Source: Asaia bogorensis
Lineage (GTDB): Bacteria > Pseudomonadota > Alphaproteobacteria > Reyranellales > Reyranellaceae
Direction: 5' to 3'
Assembly: GCA_945889625.1 (NCBI GenBank)
Contig: CAMDCE010000008.1
Coordinates: 1-64,000, forward strand
DNA: 64,000 nucleotides
The notes under the pieces are model-generated. The model did no database searches. It was not told the origin of the DNA and was given only the letters and a program-made list of their open reading frames with translations. The position numbers were made by a program, and so were the translations under genes. Below are positions 25,112-35,713 of this stretch, piece by piece. The number at the start of each line of letters is the position of its first letter. Positions within the stretch are counted from its first letter, which is position 1.

Positions 25112-26149
25112 TTAGCGCGGCGGCGCAATCAGGAACGTCTTGGTCGAATTGAAGATCCAGGTGTCGAGAAAGCCGGTGTCCTGCGGCGCGCGGCCGAGCG
25201 CGCTCATGGCGCCGGCCAGGCACGACCAGTTCAGGATCTCCTGCTGGCCGCTGTCCTCGACCGCGGCGGCCGACAGCCCGCGCCAGGCGTCCCAGTCGCA
25301 GCGCTTGAGCGCGTCGAACATGCGCAGGTCGGCCGGCGTGTCGGGCCACAGGAAGTTGTTCTTCGGCGTCAGGAAGGCGTGGCTCCAGCCCGATGAGGCG
25401 ATCAACGCCACGCGATACGGCGAGTCGGCCAGGATGCGCGCCGTCGCTGCGCCGAGATCGAACAGCCGCCGCGGTGAGGGCGCTGGCGGATCGAAATCGT
25501 CCTCTGCGATCTCGCGATCGAACACCGGCAACCCGCCGCGCTGGGCCAACACCTTGCGGCCGTAGCAGTTGATGGCGAAGGGCACGAACGGATAGTCGAA
25601 GCCGGTACGGGCGTAGTCGAGATAGAGGATGGCGTTGGTGAAGGCGTGGCCGAGCGGATGGTGCAGCGGCTTGTAGGCGTAGGCGGTGTCGAAGCCTTCC
25701 TCGATCAGCCTCGACGCCAGCATCTTCGCCGCCTTGGGATGGCCGGCCAGGTCCCAGACCTTGTCGGTCTCGCCCCACACGTTGCCGGGCGGCGTCGCGA
25801 ACTTGAAGCGCTCGTAGGCTGCGATGCAGTAGGGCGGCACGACGTCTTCCTTGAAGTTCTCGTATTGGTCATCGCCCCACATCAGCACGAAGTCCGGCTT
25901 GAAGGCGTCGAGCGCGGCGCGCGTCTTCTTGAACCAGGCGACCATCGCCTCGCGATGGCGGCCTGCTTCGGCCGCACCGTGGTCGTCGCTCCACTGGGCG
26001 CGCGCGGGCGCGGGCCAGCCGTCCGGCTGTCTCAGCGTCTCGGGCAGTTTGGGGTTCGTGAGCATGCGCCGGAAGATCCACGACATGCGCTCGTCGGGAC
26101 CCCAGAGCGGCGGGTAGTGCGTCAGTCCAAGGGCAAGGATCTCGGCCAT
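25112..26149 (-). CDS. LigB-like class III extradiol ring-cleavage dioxygenase
   Basis: 345 residues. The N-terminal LGLTHYPPL supplies an expected iron-ligand histidine. PDFVLMWGDDQYENF and KPLHHPLGHAFTNAILYL carry the central histidines, and VALIASSGWSHAF is the catalytic histidine motif of LigB-type enzymes. These cleave catecholic rings. No LigA-like small subunit is adjacent, and the substrate is unknown. The start has a weak ribosome site. Confidence 0.8.
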   Translation of the reverse strand: MAEILALGLTHYPPLWGPDERMSWIFRRMLTNPKLPETLRQPDGWPAPARAQWSDDHGAAEAGRHREAMVAWFKKTRAALDAFKPDFVLMWGDDQYENFKEDVVPPYCIAAYERFKFATPPGNVWGETDKVWDLAGHPKAAKMLASRLIEEGFDTAYAYKPLHHPLGHAFTNAILYLDYARTGFDYPFVPFAINCYGRKVLAQRGGLPVFDREIAEDDFDPPAPSPRRLFDLGAATARILADSPYRVALIASSGWSHAFLTPKNNFLWPDTPADLRMFDALKRCDWDAWRGLSAAAVEDSGQQEILNWSCLAGAMSALGRAPQDTGFLDTWIFNSTKTFLIAPPR

Positions 26150-26172
26150 GCCGCCATGGTAAACCTCACCTC

Positions 26173-26586
26173 ATGACTGTCCAACGCCAAGCCGCCTGCC
26201 AGTGCGGCCAGCTGCGGGTCCGCCTCGAGGGCGACCCGGTGCTCGTCTCGTCCTGCCACTGCCTCGCCTGCCAGCGCCGCACCGGGGCGCTGTTCGGCTC
26301 GACCTCGTTCTGGCGCAACAGCCAGATCCTCTCGACCGAGGGCGAGCGGCGCGCCTTCCGCCGCCAGGGCGACAGCGGCACCTGGCTCACCTTCCGGTTC
26401 TGCCCGACCTGCGGCACGAGCGTGTTCTGGGAGAGTGAAGCGACGCCCGACATGGTGAGCGTTGCCGTCGGCGCCTTCGCCGATCCCGGCTTTCCGGCAC
26501 CGGTGCGTGCCGTCTGGACGCAGTCCAGGCACCAGTGGCTCGCCTTCCCGGCGGGCCTTCCGCACTATCCGAAGAGTCCGCCTTAG
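26173..26586 (+). CDS. GFA-family (CENP-V/GFA) zinc-binding protein
   Basis: 137 residues. The zinc ligands are CQCGQ (residues 9-11), SSCHCLACQRRTG and FCPTCGTSVFW, the complete GFA pattern. The family is named for a formaldehyde-glutathione condensing enzyme, but most members have no proven activity. Its 3' end overlaps the converging membrane-protein gene by 4 bp. Confidence 0.9.
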   Translation: MTVQRQAACQCGQLRVRLEGDPVLVSSCHCLACQRRTGALFGSTSFWRNSQILSTEGERRAFRRQGDSGTWLTFRFCPTCGTSVFWESEATPDMVSVAVGAFADPGFPAPVRAVWTQSRHQWLAFPAGLPHYPKSPP

Positions 26587-28682
26587 CGGCCTTCGCGCCA
26601 CCACGCGCTGCCGACGGCCATCAGGAAGGCCAGTGCCACCAGGATGCCGGGCAGCAGCGGCAGCTGATTGATGCCGGCCACCGTGTAGCCCTCGTTGCGC
26701 CTGAGCCCGATCCAGTCCGAGCCGCCGGCGGCGCGGCCCGGCCGCACCGATCGGATGTCGGGATCGGGATTGTCGGAAAGCCACATCAGCCCGCCGCCCG
26801 AGGCCTCGACCAAGGGCCTGAGCTTGGCGTCGGTCGCGCGCACGTCGGAGAACTCCAGCGGGTCGGGATTGCCGACTGCCGCCACGGCCCTGAGCGCTCC
26901 GTCGTCGAAGCGGTAGAGGCCGGGCTTGTCGACATCGACCACGGCCAGGCCAAGACCGGGCGCGGCCTGGCGCAGATCGAGGGTGCGCGTGGCGCCACCG
27001 GTCGGCGGCGTGCCCGGCGCGGTCATGGTGACCTGCGGGAAGGTGGTGGCCAGCGTCCGGCGCGTCACTTCGATGCGGCCGCCGACCGACGTGGCGCGCA
27101 GCGCCTCCTCCTCGAGGTCGGGCTCCTTCATCAGCCAGTGGGCTACCCGGCGCACCAGCTCAGGCTGCGGCCCGCCGCCATCGATGCCGCGGTTCCACAG
27201 CCACAGATGGTCGGACATCATCTGCGCGACGCGGCCCTCGCCCACCCGATCGAGAATGACCAGCGGGCGATCCTCCGCGCCGGACAGCACGGCGTTGCCG
27301 TGCTCGGTGCGCGACGTGACCAGACGGAACCAGCGGCCCCAGTCCGGCTCCTTCCCGGGGTCGCCTGCCTGCGGCAGGTTCGCCGTCACGGGATGGCGGT
27401 GGCCGATGTCGGTGACCTTGGGCTTGAAGCCGGTCTCCAGCACGTCGCCCAGCGGCGCGGCCGGCAGGATGGCGCCGAGCGGCGTGCGGTAGAGCGAGCG
27501 TTGCGTGGCGAAGACCGGCCCGACCGAGACCAGCAGGGCGCCGCCGCCTTTGACGTATTCGACGATGTTGCGGAAGTATTCGCGGGTGATCAGGTTCCCC
27601 GACTCGTAGCGGTCGAAGATGATGAGATCGAATTCCTTGAGCTTCTGCTCGAACAGCTCCTTCATCGGGAAGACGATCAGCGACAGCTCGCGCACCGGCG
27701 TGAAATCGTCCTTCTGCGGCGTGCGCAGGATGGTGAAATGGACCAGGTCGACCGCCGGGTCGCTCTTCAGCAGGTTCCGCCACGCCCGCTCGCCCTGGTA
27801 GGGCTCGCCCGACACCAGGAGAACGCGCAGCCGGTCGCGCACGCCGTTGATGGTGAAGAGGGCGCGGTTGTTGTCGAGCGTCAGCTCGTTCGGGCCGGGT
27901 GCCACTTCGAGTTCGACGACGTTGGCGCCGGGATTGCCGACCGTGATCGGGAGCTCGATCGAGCGGCCGACCGGCACGTCGAGGCGACGCACGATCTCGC
28001 CGCCGACCGACAAGGTCACCGGTGCAGTGCCGCCCGACGGATCCTCGATCCTGAACTTGGCCGTCACCTGGCGGCCGACCACGCCGAAGCGCGGCGACTG
28101 CTCGATCACGATCAGCCGGTCGCGCTCGTTCTTCTTGCCGGCGATCAGGGCATGCAGCGGCGCGCCGCCCAGTTCGGGCGGCAGGCCGGCCGGCACGTCG
28201 TGCACCTGGCCGTCGCTCAGCAGCACGACGCCGGCCAGTCGTTCCGGAGGCACTTCGACAAGTGCCGAGCGCATGGTCTCGATCAGGCGCGTGCCGCCCG
28301 GCCGCTCGCTGCCGAGCTGGATATGCGATGGCGGCAGGACGATCTCGCGGACCTCCAGTCCCTCCTGCTGGCCAAGCCGCCGCTTGAGCGCCTCGCGCGC
28401 CGCCTGGACCTGCTGGCGGCGTTCGCCGATCGCCATCGAATCGGAGTCGTCGACCACCACCAGCGCCACGTCGGCGATCGGCTTGCGCTGCTCTTCGATC
28501 AGCGCCGGATTGGCCAGCGCCGCGAGCACGATCGCGATCGAGCCCAGCCGCCAGATCGTGCCGCGCGCGCCGGCGCGCAGCCCGAGCAGGACCAACACCA
28601 GTCCGACGCCGCCCAGCACCGCCAGCACGGGCCACGGCAGCAGCGGATCTAGGGCGACGGAGACCGCCGAAGTCGGGTTCAT
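26583..28682 (-). CDS. Membrane protein with VWA-like and glutamine-amidotransferase-like domains (MoxR operon)
   Basis: 699 residues. Two membrane helices lie near residues 18-55, then a von Willebrand A-like domain whose VVVDDSDSMAIG matches the metal motif D-x-S-x-S. A class I GATase-like fold follows around 290-440 (LRVLLVSGEP; LIIFDRYESGNLI; YVKGGGALLVSVG), without a catalytic cysteine that I can see. A final helix is at 670-690. It closes the moxR - DUF58 - BatA/DUF4159 operon, 10 bp after the preceding gene. The role is probably assembly or surveillance of an envelope complex. Confidence 0.82.
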   Translation of the reverse strand: MNPTSAVSVALDPLLPWPVLAVLGGVGLVLVLLGLRAGARGTIWRLGSIAIVLAALANPALIEEQRKPIADVALVVVDDSDSMAIGERRQQVQAAREALKRRLGQQEGLEVREIVLPPSHIQLGSERPGGTRLIETMRSALVEVPPERLAGVVLLSDGQVHDVPAGLPPELGGAPLHALIAGKKNERDRLIVIEQSPRFGVVGRQVTAKFRIEDPSGGTAPVTLSVGGEIVRRLDVPVGRSIELPITVGNPGANVVELEVAPGPNELTLDNNRALFTINGVRDRLRVLLVSGEPYQGERAWRNLLKSDPAVDLVHFTILRTPQKDDFTPVRELSLIVFPMKELFEQKLKEFDLIIFDRYESGNLITREYFRNIVEYVKGGGALLVSVGPVFATQRSLYRTPLGAILPAAPLGDVLETGFKPKVTDIGHRHPVTANLPQAGDPGKEPDWGRWFRLVTSRTEHGNAVLSGAEDRPLVILDRVGEGRVAQMMSDHLWLWNRGIDGGGPQPELVRRVAHWLMKEPDLEEEALRATSVGGRIEVTRRTLATTFPQVTMTAPGTPPTGGATRTLDLRQAAPGLGLAVVDVDKPGLYRFDDGALRAVAAVGNPDPLEFSDVRATDAKLRPLVEASGGGLMWLSDNPDPDIRSVRPGRAAGGSDWIGLRRNEGYTVAGINQLPLLPGILVALAFLMAVGSAWWREGR

Positions 28683-28692
28683 CGCCTTACCT

Positions 28693-31500
28693 TCATCGTC
28701 TTAGCCTTTGCATGATGTCGGGCAGATGCACCTGGTCGTCCTTGTAGTTGCCGGTGAGCGCATGCATCACCAGATTGACGCCGACCCGCAGCGACATCTC
28801 GCGCTGCGTCTCGCCGCCCGGAGTCACCGGCAGCAGGCCGCGGCCGCGCTGGTCGACGGCCCAGGCGCCGGCATAGTCGTTGGCGCCGATCACGATGGCG
28901 GTGACGCCGTCATTGACGCGACCGCTGCCCGATTCGATCCAGACCTTGCCGCCCTGCCAGCGGCCCGGCATGTCGGACAGCAGATAGAAGGCCTTGGTCA
29001 GCACATGGTCGGCCGGCATGGCGATCAAAGGCGGCGTCTCGACCCCGCCGAGCAGCCGCTTGAGATCGGGATTGCCGCCCGCCGGACGATCGAAATTGAG
29101 CTGCTGGTCGCGGGTGTCGATGAAGAGGATGCCGCCGGTGCGCAGATAGCGATCGAGGGCGGCCGACGCGCGCGGCGAGAGACTGGCCTGGCTCGAGGTG
29201 ATCGGCCAGTAGATCAGCGGATAGAGCCGCGGCTCGTCGCGGTCGAGATCGAGGCCGACCGGATCGCCCGGCTCGACCGAGGTGCGGCTGCGCAGGATTT
29301 CGCTCAGGCCTTCCAGCCCCGCCTTGCTGATGTCGTCGACTTCCTTGTCGCCGGTGACGATGTAGGCCAGGCGAATGTCGAGCGCGCCCTTCAGCGCCTG
29401 CTCCTCGCTGAGCGGCGGCGGTCCCGGGCGTTGCGCCGGCTGGCCGGGCGGCGTCGCCCCGGGAGCCGTCGTTGCGGTCGGCGGAGCGGTCGGTTGCTGC
29501 TGCGCGCTCGAATCGGGTGCGCCGGCCAGCATCGCGAGCAGCAGCAGCGCGGCAGGTGCTGCGTGGCGCAGCCGCACCGCGCGCGGCAGCAGGCCGCGCA
29601 GCCAGAGCGAGATCAAGAGATCGGCCAACAGCAGCAGGGCGGCCGCCAGCAGGCACCAGCGCGCCAGGTCGGTCTCGCCGCCCTCCGACATCCGGTCGGT
29701 CGCGACCCCGGACGGCAGCACCAGCGGCTTGGGCGTGCCGACGCGGCCGCCGAGGTTGAAGGCGACCTGGCCGTTTTCGTCGCCGTACAGGCCGGGCGGC
29801 GTGGTCGGCTTGGGCTTGAAGCTTTCGTTGGCGTCGGCCGGCAGCATTTGCGCGCCGGCCGGCGGTGCGCCGAGGCGGCCGAAGCCGTCGAGCGTGCGCC
29901 ACGGCTTCAGCGCCTTGTTGACGCCGTCCCCCGCCACGCCGCGCGACATCGTCACCATCCGCTGCAGCATGTTCACGAACAGGCCCGACAGCGCCATGTT
30001 GCTCCAGTTGGTGTTGGCCGTGGTGTGGACCAGCACGAGATGACCCTGGCCGCGTTTTTCCGCCGTGACCAGCGGCGTGCCGTCGGCCAGCCGCGCCCAG
30101 GTTTTGTCGGCGAGGTCGGGCGTCGGTTCGGCCAGCACCTGCTGCTGGATGCGCACGTCCTTGGGGACGGCGATGCCGAGGAAAGGGCTGTTGGTCGGGA
30201 ACTCGGCCAGCGCGCTGGGCTGGCCCCAGCTCATGACGCCGCCCAGCGCGCGATCGCCGAGCCGGAGCGGCGTCGGCACCAGCGTGTCGCCGCCGGCTGC
30301 CAGATTGGGGCCGGCGAAGCGCACGGCAATGCCGCCGCGCTCGATCCACTTGGCGATCTCGTCGCGATCGACGGCCGATGGCACCGCGCCGTCGGGGATC
30401 AGCAGCACGGCGGTCGAGCGCGTCAGCACCGTCTCGCGGTCGCCGATGCTGAGACTCACATAGGGATCGAGGGCGCGCTCGAGGAAGTAAATTTCCTGCA
30501 GGAGCGGCTGGCCGGTCGCCGCCGCGCGTTCGCCCAGGATGGACACCGGGCGGCGGCGATGGCGCTCGTCGAGCAGCACGGCACTGCCGGCGCCGCCCTG
30601 GGTTTCGATGTCGAGCCGCGCCATGCGGTTGCGCAGCTCGGCCGGCGCCGGCAGGACGCCTTCGCCCTGGGTGGCGGTCGCGGCAAAATCGAGCTCGATG
30701 CGGGCCACGACGCGGCCCTGTTCGTCGGCTGCCTGGACTGCGGCCTTGCGCGGCCCGTCGGCCGCGGGGCGCAGCGCCCGCACCTTTAGATCGCGGCCCT
30801 CGGCAACCGGCGGCAGCAGCAGCAGCGGCGTGTTGGCGGAATCGGGCAGCACGACCTGCAGCCCGTCGAACTTGGCAAGGCGCTCGGTGAGCTTCGCCGC
30901 GCCCTCATCCTCCAGGCCATCGCTCAGCCAGACGACATAGGCGCCCGGGTCGACCTGCATCTGGTCGATCTCGGCCACGGCTGCCGCGCGGTCGGTCGGC
31001 CAGGGCTTGGGCCGGAAGGCGCGCAGGATGGTGCGGGTTTCGTCGGGTCGCAGCGCGCCGCGCCGCAGCGCCGGCGCATCGAGCGGCAGCGGCGCGGTGC
31101 CGACCAGCGCCACCAGACGGCCGCCGCGTTCGGCGCGCTGGATCAGCCGCTCGGCATGGGCGATGCGCGTCGTCCAGCCCGGCGCCGACGACCAGCCGTC
31201 ATCGATCAGCAGCAGCAGCGGCCCGCGACCGGGCAGGTCGGCCTGCGGATTGAGCAGCGGCTTGGCGACGGCCAGGATCAGCGCGGCCGCCAGCAGCAGT
31301 CGCAGCAGCAGCAGCCACCACGGCATCTTCATCGGCGTCTGTTCGGTGGGCTCGAGGCCGACGAGCAGCCGGATGGCGGGAAAGCGCACGAGGCGCGGCA
31401 GTGGCGGGATCAGCCGCAGCAGCCAATAGATCACCGGCAGCGCCAGCAGCAGCGCCAGCATGCCCGGTGCGGCAAAAGCGAACGCGCCGAGACTCAGCAC
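28693..31500 (-). CDS. BatA N-terminal / DUF4159 membrane protein
   Basis: 935 residues. The N-terminal 1-80 (two helices; PPLPRLVRFPAIRLL, PMKMPWWLLLLRLLL) is the aerotolerance BatA N-domain, followed by a VWA-like part (LLLIDDGWSSAPGW) with degenerate metal residues. A helix near 630-650 and a Pro/Thr-rich linker (about 685-715) lead to a C-terminal DUF4159 (about 725-935: LSEEQALKGALDIRLAYI, LRTGGILFIDTRD). It is co-transcribed with the MoxR and DUF58 genes. The reference systems act in metalloenzyme maturation or stress tolerance; the client here is unknown. Confidence 0.88.
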   Translation of the reverse strand: MLSLGAFAFAAPGMLALLLALPVIYWLLRLIPPLPRLVRFPAIRLLVGLEPTEQTPMKMPWWLLLLRLLLAAALILAVAKPLLNPQADLPGRGPLLLLIDDGWSSAPGWTTRIAHAERLIQRAERGGRLVALVGTAPLPLDAPALRRGALRPDETRTILRAFRPKPWPTDRAAAVAEIDQMQVDPGAYVVWLSDGLEDEGAAKLTERLAKFDGLQVVLPDSANTPLLLLPPVAEGRDLKVRALRPAADGPRKAAVQAADEQGRVVARIELDFAATATQGEGVLPAPAELRNRMARLDIETQGGAGSAVLLDERHRRRPVSILGERAAATGQPLLQEIYFLERALDPYVSLSIGDRETVLTRSTAVLLIPDGAVPSAVDRDEIAKWIERGGIAVRFAGPNLAAGGDTLVPTPLRLGDRALGGVMSWGQPSALAEFPTNSPFLGIAVPKDVRIQQQVLAEPTPDLADKTWARLADGTPLVTAEKRGQGHLVLVHTTANTNWSNMALSGLFVNMLQRMVTMSRGVAGDGVNKALKPWRTLDGFGRLGAPPAGAQMLPADANESFKPKPTTPPGLYGDENGQVAFNLGGRVGTPKPLVLPSGVATDRMSEGGETDLARWCLLAAALLLLADLLISLWLRGLLPRAVRLRHAAPAALLLLAMLAGAPDSSAQQQPTAPPTATTAPGATPPGQPAQRPGPPPLSEEQALKGALDIRLAYIVTGDKEVDDISKAGLEGLSEILRSRTSVEPGDPVGLDLDRDEPRLYPLIYWPITSSQASLSPRASAALDRYLRTGGILFIDTRDQQLNFDRPAGGNPDLKRLLGGVETPPLIAMPADHVLTKAFYLLSDMPGRWQGGKVWIESGSGRVNDGVTAIVIGANDYAGAWAVDQRGRGLLPVTPGGETQREMSLRVGVNLVMHALTGNYKDDQVHLPDIMQRLRR

Positions 31501-31509
31501 GACGCGCGT

Positions 31510-31606
31510 CTCCGCGTGTCGTCCTGAGCGAAGCGAAGGATCTCACGCCGGCTGACAGCACGCTGTCGCAGCGCTGGATCCTTCGCTTCGCTCAGGATGA
31601 CAAGGA
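31510..31606. repeat. REP-like inverted repeat, copy B
   Basis: GTCGTCCTGAGCGAAGCGAA and its near-exact reverse complement TTCGCTTCGCTCAGGATGAC face each other around a 35-base centre. It fills the gap between the DUF58 and BatA/DUF4159 genes; a diverged copy is at 18300-18420. Confidence 0.8.
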
Positions 31607-31609
31607 ATA

Positions 31610-32506
31610 TCACGCCATCGCCATCCGGCGCAGATCGGCCATGGCGAGATAGAGCGACAGCAGCACGGTCTGTGGCGGCCGGTCGGTGCGGTGCAGATGG
31701 ACCGTCCAGTCGGCCGGTCGCGTCAGCCGCTGCAGGCCTTCCTTCTGCGCCGCCAGCCGCGCGCCGTAGGCGGTGCGCACGGCCTCGACCCGGCGGATCG
31801 TGTGCTGACCCTCGGCTTCCAGCCCCTCGAACTTCACATGGCCGTCGAACGGCAGGTCTTCCTCGGCCGGATCGAGCACCTGCACGAGATGGCCGCGCAC
31901 GCCGACGCTGGCGTAATGGCGGATGACTTCCTCGATCTTGTCGAGCGGATCGAGCCAGTCGGAGACCAGCACGACCGTGCCGTGCGCCGGCAGCGGCACC
32001 AATGGCGGCAGGCTGGGCGGCGTCCTGGTCGTGTCGCGGCCCTCGTCGTACAGCGTCTCGGCGATGCGGCGCACGGCAATGCGTCCCGAGATCGGCCGCA
32101 TGCCGCTGCCCAGCACGGTCACGCGCTCGCCGGCGTCGGCCAGCAGGCTCGCCAGCGCCAGGGTCAGCACCTCGCCGCGCACCGCCTTGGTGTCGGAATT
32201 GCGCAGCGAGGCGTAGTGCATCGAGGGCGACGCGTCGCGCCACAGCCAGACGCTGGCCGCGGCCTCCCATTCGGTCTCGCGCACGAACAGGTGCCGGCTG
32301 CGTGCGCTCTGGCGCCAGTCGATCTGGCTGGCGCTGTCGCCGTCGCGATAGGGCCGGTACTGCCAGAAGGCATCGCCCTGGCCGACGCGCCGCCTGCCGT
32401 GGACGCCCTGGATCACGGTCGCAGCGACGCGGTCGGCCGCCACCATCAGCGCGGGCAACGTTCCGGCGAGCTCGAGCGAGCGGTTCAGGGTGGAAGGTGC
32501 GGCCAT
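31610..32506 (-). CDS. DUF58-domain protein (MoxR partner)
   Basis: 298 residues. GRRRVGQGDAFWQYRPYRDG and DSASQIDWRQSARSRHLFVR are the DUF58 signature (family pattern G.G.eF...R.Y..GD..R.IDW..sAR). A VWA-like fold follows (SVWLWRDASPSMHY with D-x-S-x-S; VVLVSDWLDP). Such proteins act with MoxR ATPases as adaptor or insertion factors. It begins 33 bp after moxR and is separated from the next gene by a REP element. Confidence 0.92.
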   Translation of the reverse strand: MAAPSTLNRSLELAGTLPALMVAADRVAATVIQGVHGRRRVGQGDAFWQYRPYRDGDSASQIDWRQSARSRHLFVRETEWEAAASVWLWRDASPSMHYASLRNSDTKAVRGEVLTLALASLLADAGERVTVLGSGMRPISGRIAVRRIAETLYDEGRDTTRTPPSLPPLVPLPAHGTVVLVSDWLDPLDKIEEVIRHYASVGVRGHLVQVLDPAEEDLPFDGHVKFEGLEAEGQHTIRRVEAVRTAYGARLAAQKEGLQRLTRPADWTVHLHRTDRPPQTVLLSLYLAMADLRRMAMA

Positions 32507-32539
32507 CGGCTCCGGCGCTGCAATGACTAGGCCAGACGA

Positions 32540-33553
<1,014 letters not shown>

Positions 33554-33619
33554 CAGGCGCTCCTGTTTTCGATGGGAATAGGTTTGAGGGAAGCCCAGAA
33601 TTGAGGCCGGAACAAGGGC

Positions 33620-34246
33620 ATGACGGTTGACGAAATTGTGCGGCGAGTGCGGCAGCGCAGCCAGCGTTTGGCATCGGGTTTGCCCGTTCCCCAGCCGCCT
33701 ATCGGCAGCGACTTTTCGCTGAACGGCGTGGTTCCCAAGCCGGAGCTGTATCGCCCGGCCGCCGTGCTCGTGCCGTTGGTCGATCGCGCCGCCGGCATGA
33801 CGGTTCTTCTGACGCAGCGGACCGACGACATGCCGAGCCACGCCGGCCAGGTTGCCTTTCCGGGCGGCCGGCCACAGTCTGACGACGCCGATTCGGTCGC
33901 CACCGCCCTGCGCGAGACCGAGGAGGAGGTTGGGCTCAAGCGGCGCTTCGTCGACGTCATCGGGGCCGTCGACCGCTACCACACCGGCACCGGCTATGAG
34001 ATCACGCCGATCGTCGGCATCGTGACGCCGGGCTTCACCACCGAGATCGACCCGCGCGAGGTCGCCGCCGTCTTCGAGGTGCCGCTCAGCCACTTCCTCG
34101 ACGAACGGAACCACCGCATCGACAGCCGCCAGTACCAGGGGCGGGAGCGGCGCTTCTACGCCATGCCCTACGGTGAGCGCTACATCTGGGGGGCAACCGC
34201 CGGTATGCTGAAGAACCTGCATTTCATTCTGACCGCCGGCGACTGA
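33620..34246 (+). CDS. NUDIX hydrolase, CoA pyrophosphatase-like
   Basis: 208 residues. LTQRTDDMPSHAGQVAFPGG is the NUDT7/YeaB signature and runs into the Nudix box, whose REx2EE core is RETEEEVG. The family hydrolyses CoA and its derivatives to acyl-phosphopantetheine and 3',5'-ADP. It is divergent from moxR with 66 bp between the starts and is followed by a small membrane protein and cca. Confidence 0.92.
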   Translation: MTVDEIVRRVRQRSQRLASGLPVPQPPIGSDFSLNGVVPKPELYRPAAVLVPLVDRAAGMTVLLTQRTDDMPSHAGQVAFPGGRPQSDDADSVATALRETEEEVGLKRRFVDVIGAVDRYHTGTGYEITPIVGIVTPGFTTEIDPREVAAVFEVPLSHFLDERNHRIDSRQYQGRERRFYAMPYGERYIWGATAGMLKNLHFILTAGD

Positions 34247-34281
34247 CGCGGGCGGCGGAAGGCGGGCGAAGGGGAAGCGCC

Positions 34282-34515
34282 ATGCGCATCGTGTTGTTGG
34301 TCGTCATCCTGGTGATGGCGCCGACCGCTGCCTTCTTCCTGTGGGCGTGGGCGGTGAAGATCAAGCAGGAGCGCAAGCTCGCCGGTACCCTGCCGCAGTG
34401 GCAGGACCTGCCGATCACCTGGCTCGGCATCGCCGGACTGGTCTGCACGATCGCCGGCGTCTTCGTGATGTTCTTCACCCAGGACCAGGGTTACGGCGGT
34501 CTCTTCGCGCAATGA
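34282..34515 (+). CDS. Small membrane protein (DUF6111-like)
   Basis: 77 residues with two helices (3-23 and 48-66) joined by a basic/hydrophilic loop (KIKQERKLAGTLPQWQDL). It resembles the short alphaproteobacterial proteins found between the NUDIX and cca genes; the family name is from memory. Function unknown. ATG at 34282 has GGGGAAG upstream, and cca starts 10 bp after its stop. Confidence 0.75.
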   Translation: MRIVLLVVILVMAPTAAFFLWAWAVKIKQERKLAGTLPQWQDLPITWLGIAGLVCTIAGVFVMFFTQDQGYGGLFAQ

Positions 34516-34525
34516 AGCTCGCCCC

Positions 34526-35713
34526 GTGAAGTTCGAGTGGATGAACGAAGCGCCGGTGCGGAGGTTGATGTCCGCACTCGATGGCGCGGGCATCGCGGCG
34601 CGCTTTGTCGGCGGCTGCGTGCGCAACGCGGTACTGGGACGCGACGTCGACGACATCGACATCGCCGTCGCCCAGCCACCGGAAACGGTGACGCGCGCGC
34701 TCGAGACGGCAAGGATCAAAGTCGTGCCGACCGGCCTCAGGCACGGCACCGTCACCGCCGTGGTCGACGGCCGGCCATTCGAGCTAACGACCTTGCGCCG
34801 CGACGTCGAGACCGATGGCCGGCGCGCGGTGGTGGCTTTCACCGACGACTGGCTGGAGGACGCCAAGCGCCGCGATTTCACCTTCAACGCCCTGTACGCC
34901 GAGCCGAACGGCACGCTCTGGGATCCGTTCGACGGCCGCGCCGATCTCGCCGCCGGCCGGGTGTGCTTCATCGGCGAGGCTGACCAGCGCATTGCCGAGG
35001 ATCATCTGCGCGTCCTGCGCTTCTTTCGCTTCCATGCCTGGTTCGGCAAGGGGCCCGTCGATCCGACGGGCTTCGACGCCTGCCGGCGCAACGCCGGTTC
35101 GGTGCGCGGCCTGTCGGGCGAGCGGGTGCGCAAAGAGCTGCTGCGCCTTCTGCAGGCGCCGGCTCCCGCCGACTCGGTCGAGGCGATGGCCGAGGCGGGC
35201 GCGCTCGATCACTGGCTGCCGGAATTCGCCGGCACCAAGCGACTGCGCGCTCTGATCGTGCGTGAGGACAAGTCCGACGCCTTGCGTCGTCTGGTTTCAA
35301 TTCTGCCGAGCGGCGCCGATGCCGTCGCGATCGGCAAGCGGCTGAAGCTCTCGACCCAGGAACAGGTCCGCCTCGGCGTCATGCTGGACGCCCAGCCTGC
35401 GCTCGATCTCGCCGGCGGCGCCACGGCGTGGCGGGCCGACATATATCGCCAGGGCAACAGCTTCTATGCCGACCGGCTGCTGCTGGCCGTCGATGCGCCG
35501 GGCGACTGGCGCACGGCGCTCAGCGTAGCTCGGACCTGGACCCCTCCGGAGCTGCCGGTGAGCGGCAGCGATGTCCTGAAGCTGGGGCTGAAGCCCGGAC
35601 CGAAAGTCGGCGCGCTGATCGAAGCCGTCGAGCGCTGGTGGATCGAGGGAGATTTTTCCGCCGACCGGGCGGCCTGTCTCGCTGAACTAGAACGACTCGC
35701 CCGCGCGGCATGA
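34526..35713 (+). CDS. cca: CCA tRNA nucleotidyltransferase / poly(A) polymerase family
   Basis: 395 residues from GTG at 34526. FVGGCVRNAVLGRDVDDIDI is the class II nucleotidyltransferase head with the catalytic Asp pair (DIDIA). RRDFTFNALYAEPNGTLWDP and AEDHLRVLRFFRFHAWFG are the RNA- and nucleotide-binding motifs. It adds or repairs the 3' CCA of tRNAs. Its stop overlaps the next start by 4 bp (ATGA at 35710). Confidence 0.95.
   Translation: MKFEWMNEAPVRRLMSALDGAGIAARFVGGCVRNAVLGRDVDDIDIAVAQPPETVTRALETARIKVVPTGLRHGTVTAVVDGRPFELTTLRRDVETDGRRAVVAFTDDWLEDAKRRDFTFNALYAEPNGTLWDPFDGRADLAAGRVCFIGEADQRIAEDHLRVLRFFRFHAWFGKGPVDPTGFDACRRNAGSVRGLSGERVRKELLRLLQAPAPADSVEAMAEAGALDHWLPEFAGTKRLRALIVREDKSDALRRLVSILPSGADAVAIGKRLKLSTQEQVRLGVMLDAQPALDLAGGATAWRADIYRQGNSFYADRLLLAVDAPGDWRTALSVARTWTPPELPVSGSDVLKLGLKPGPKVGALIEAVERWWIEGDFSADRAACLAELERLARAA

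Noticed and set aside
26535..30789. Two ~700-codon plus-strand frames opposite the MoxR-operon membrane proteins
   Set aside because: The minus-strand genes have membrane helices, DUF4159 and VWA motifs; the plus frames show only Arg/Gln/His-rich shadow composition.
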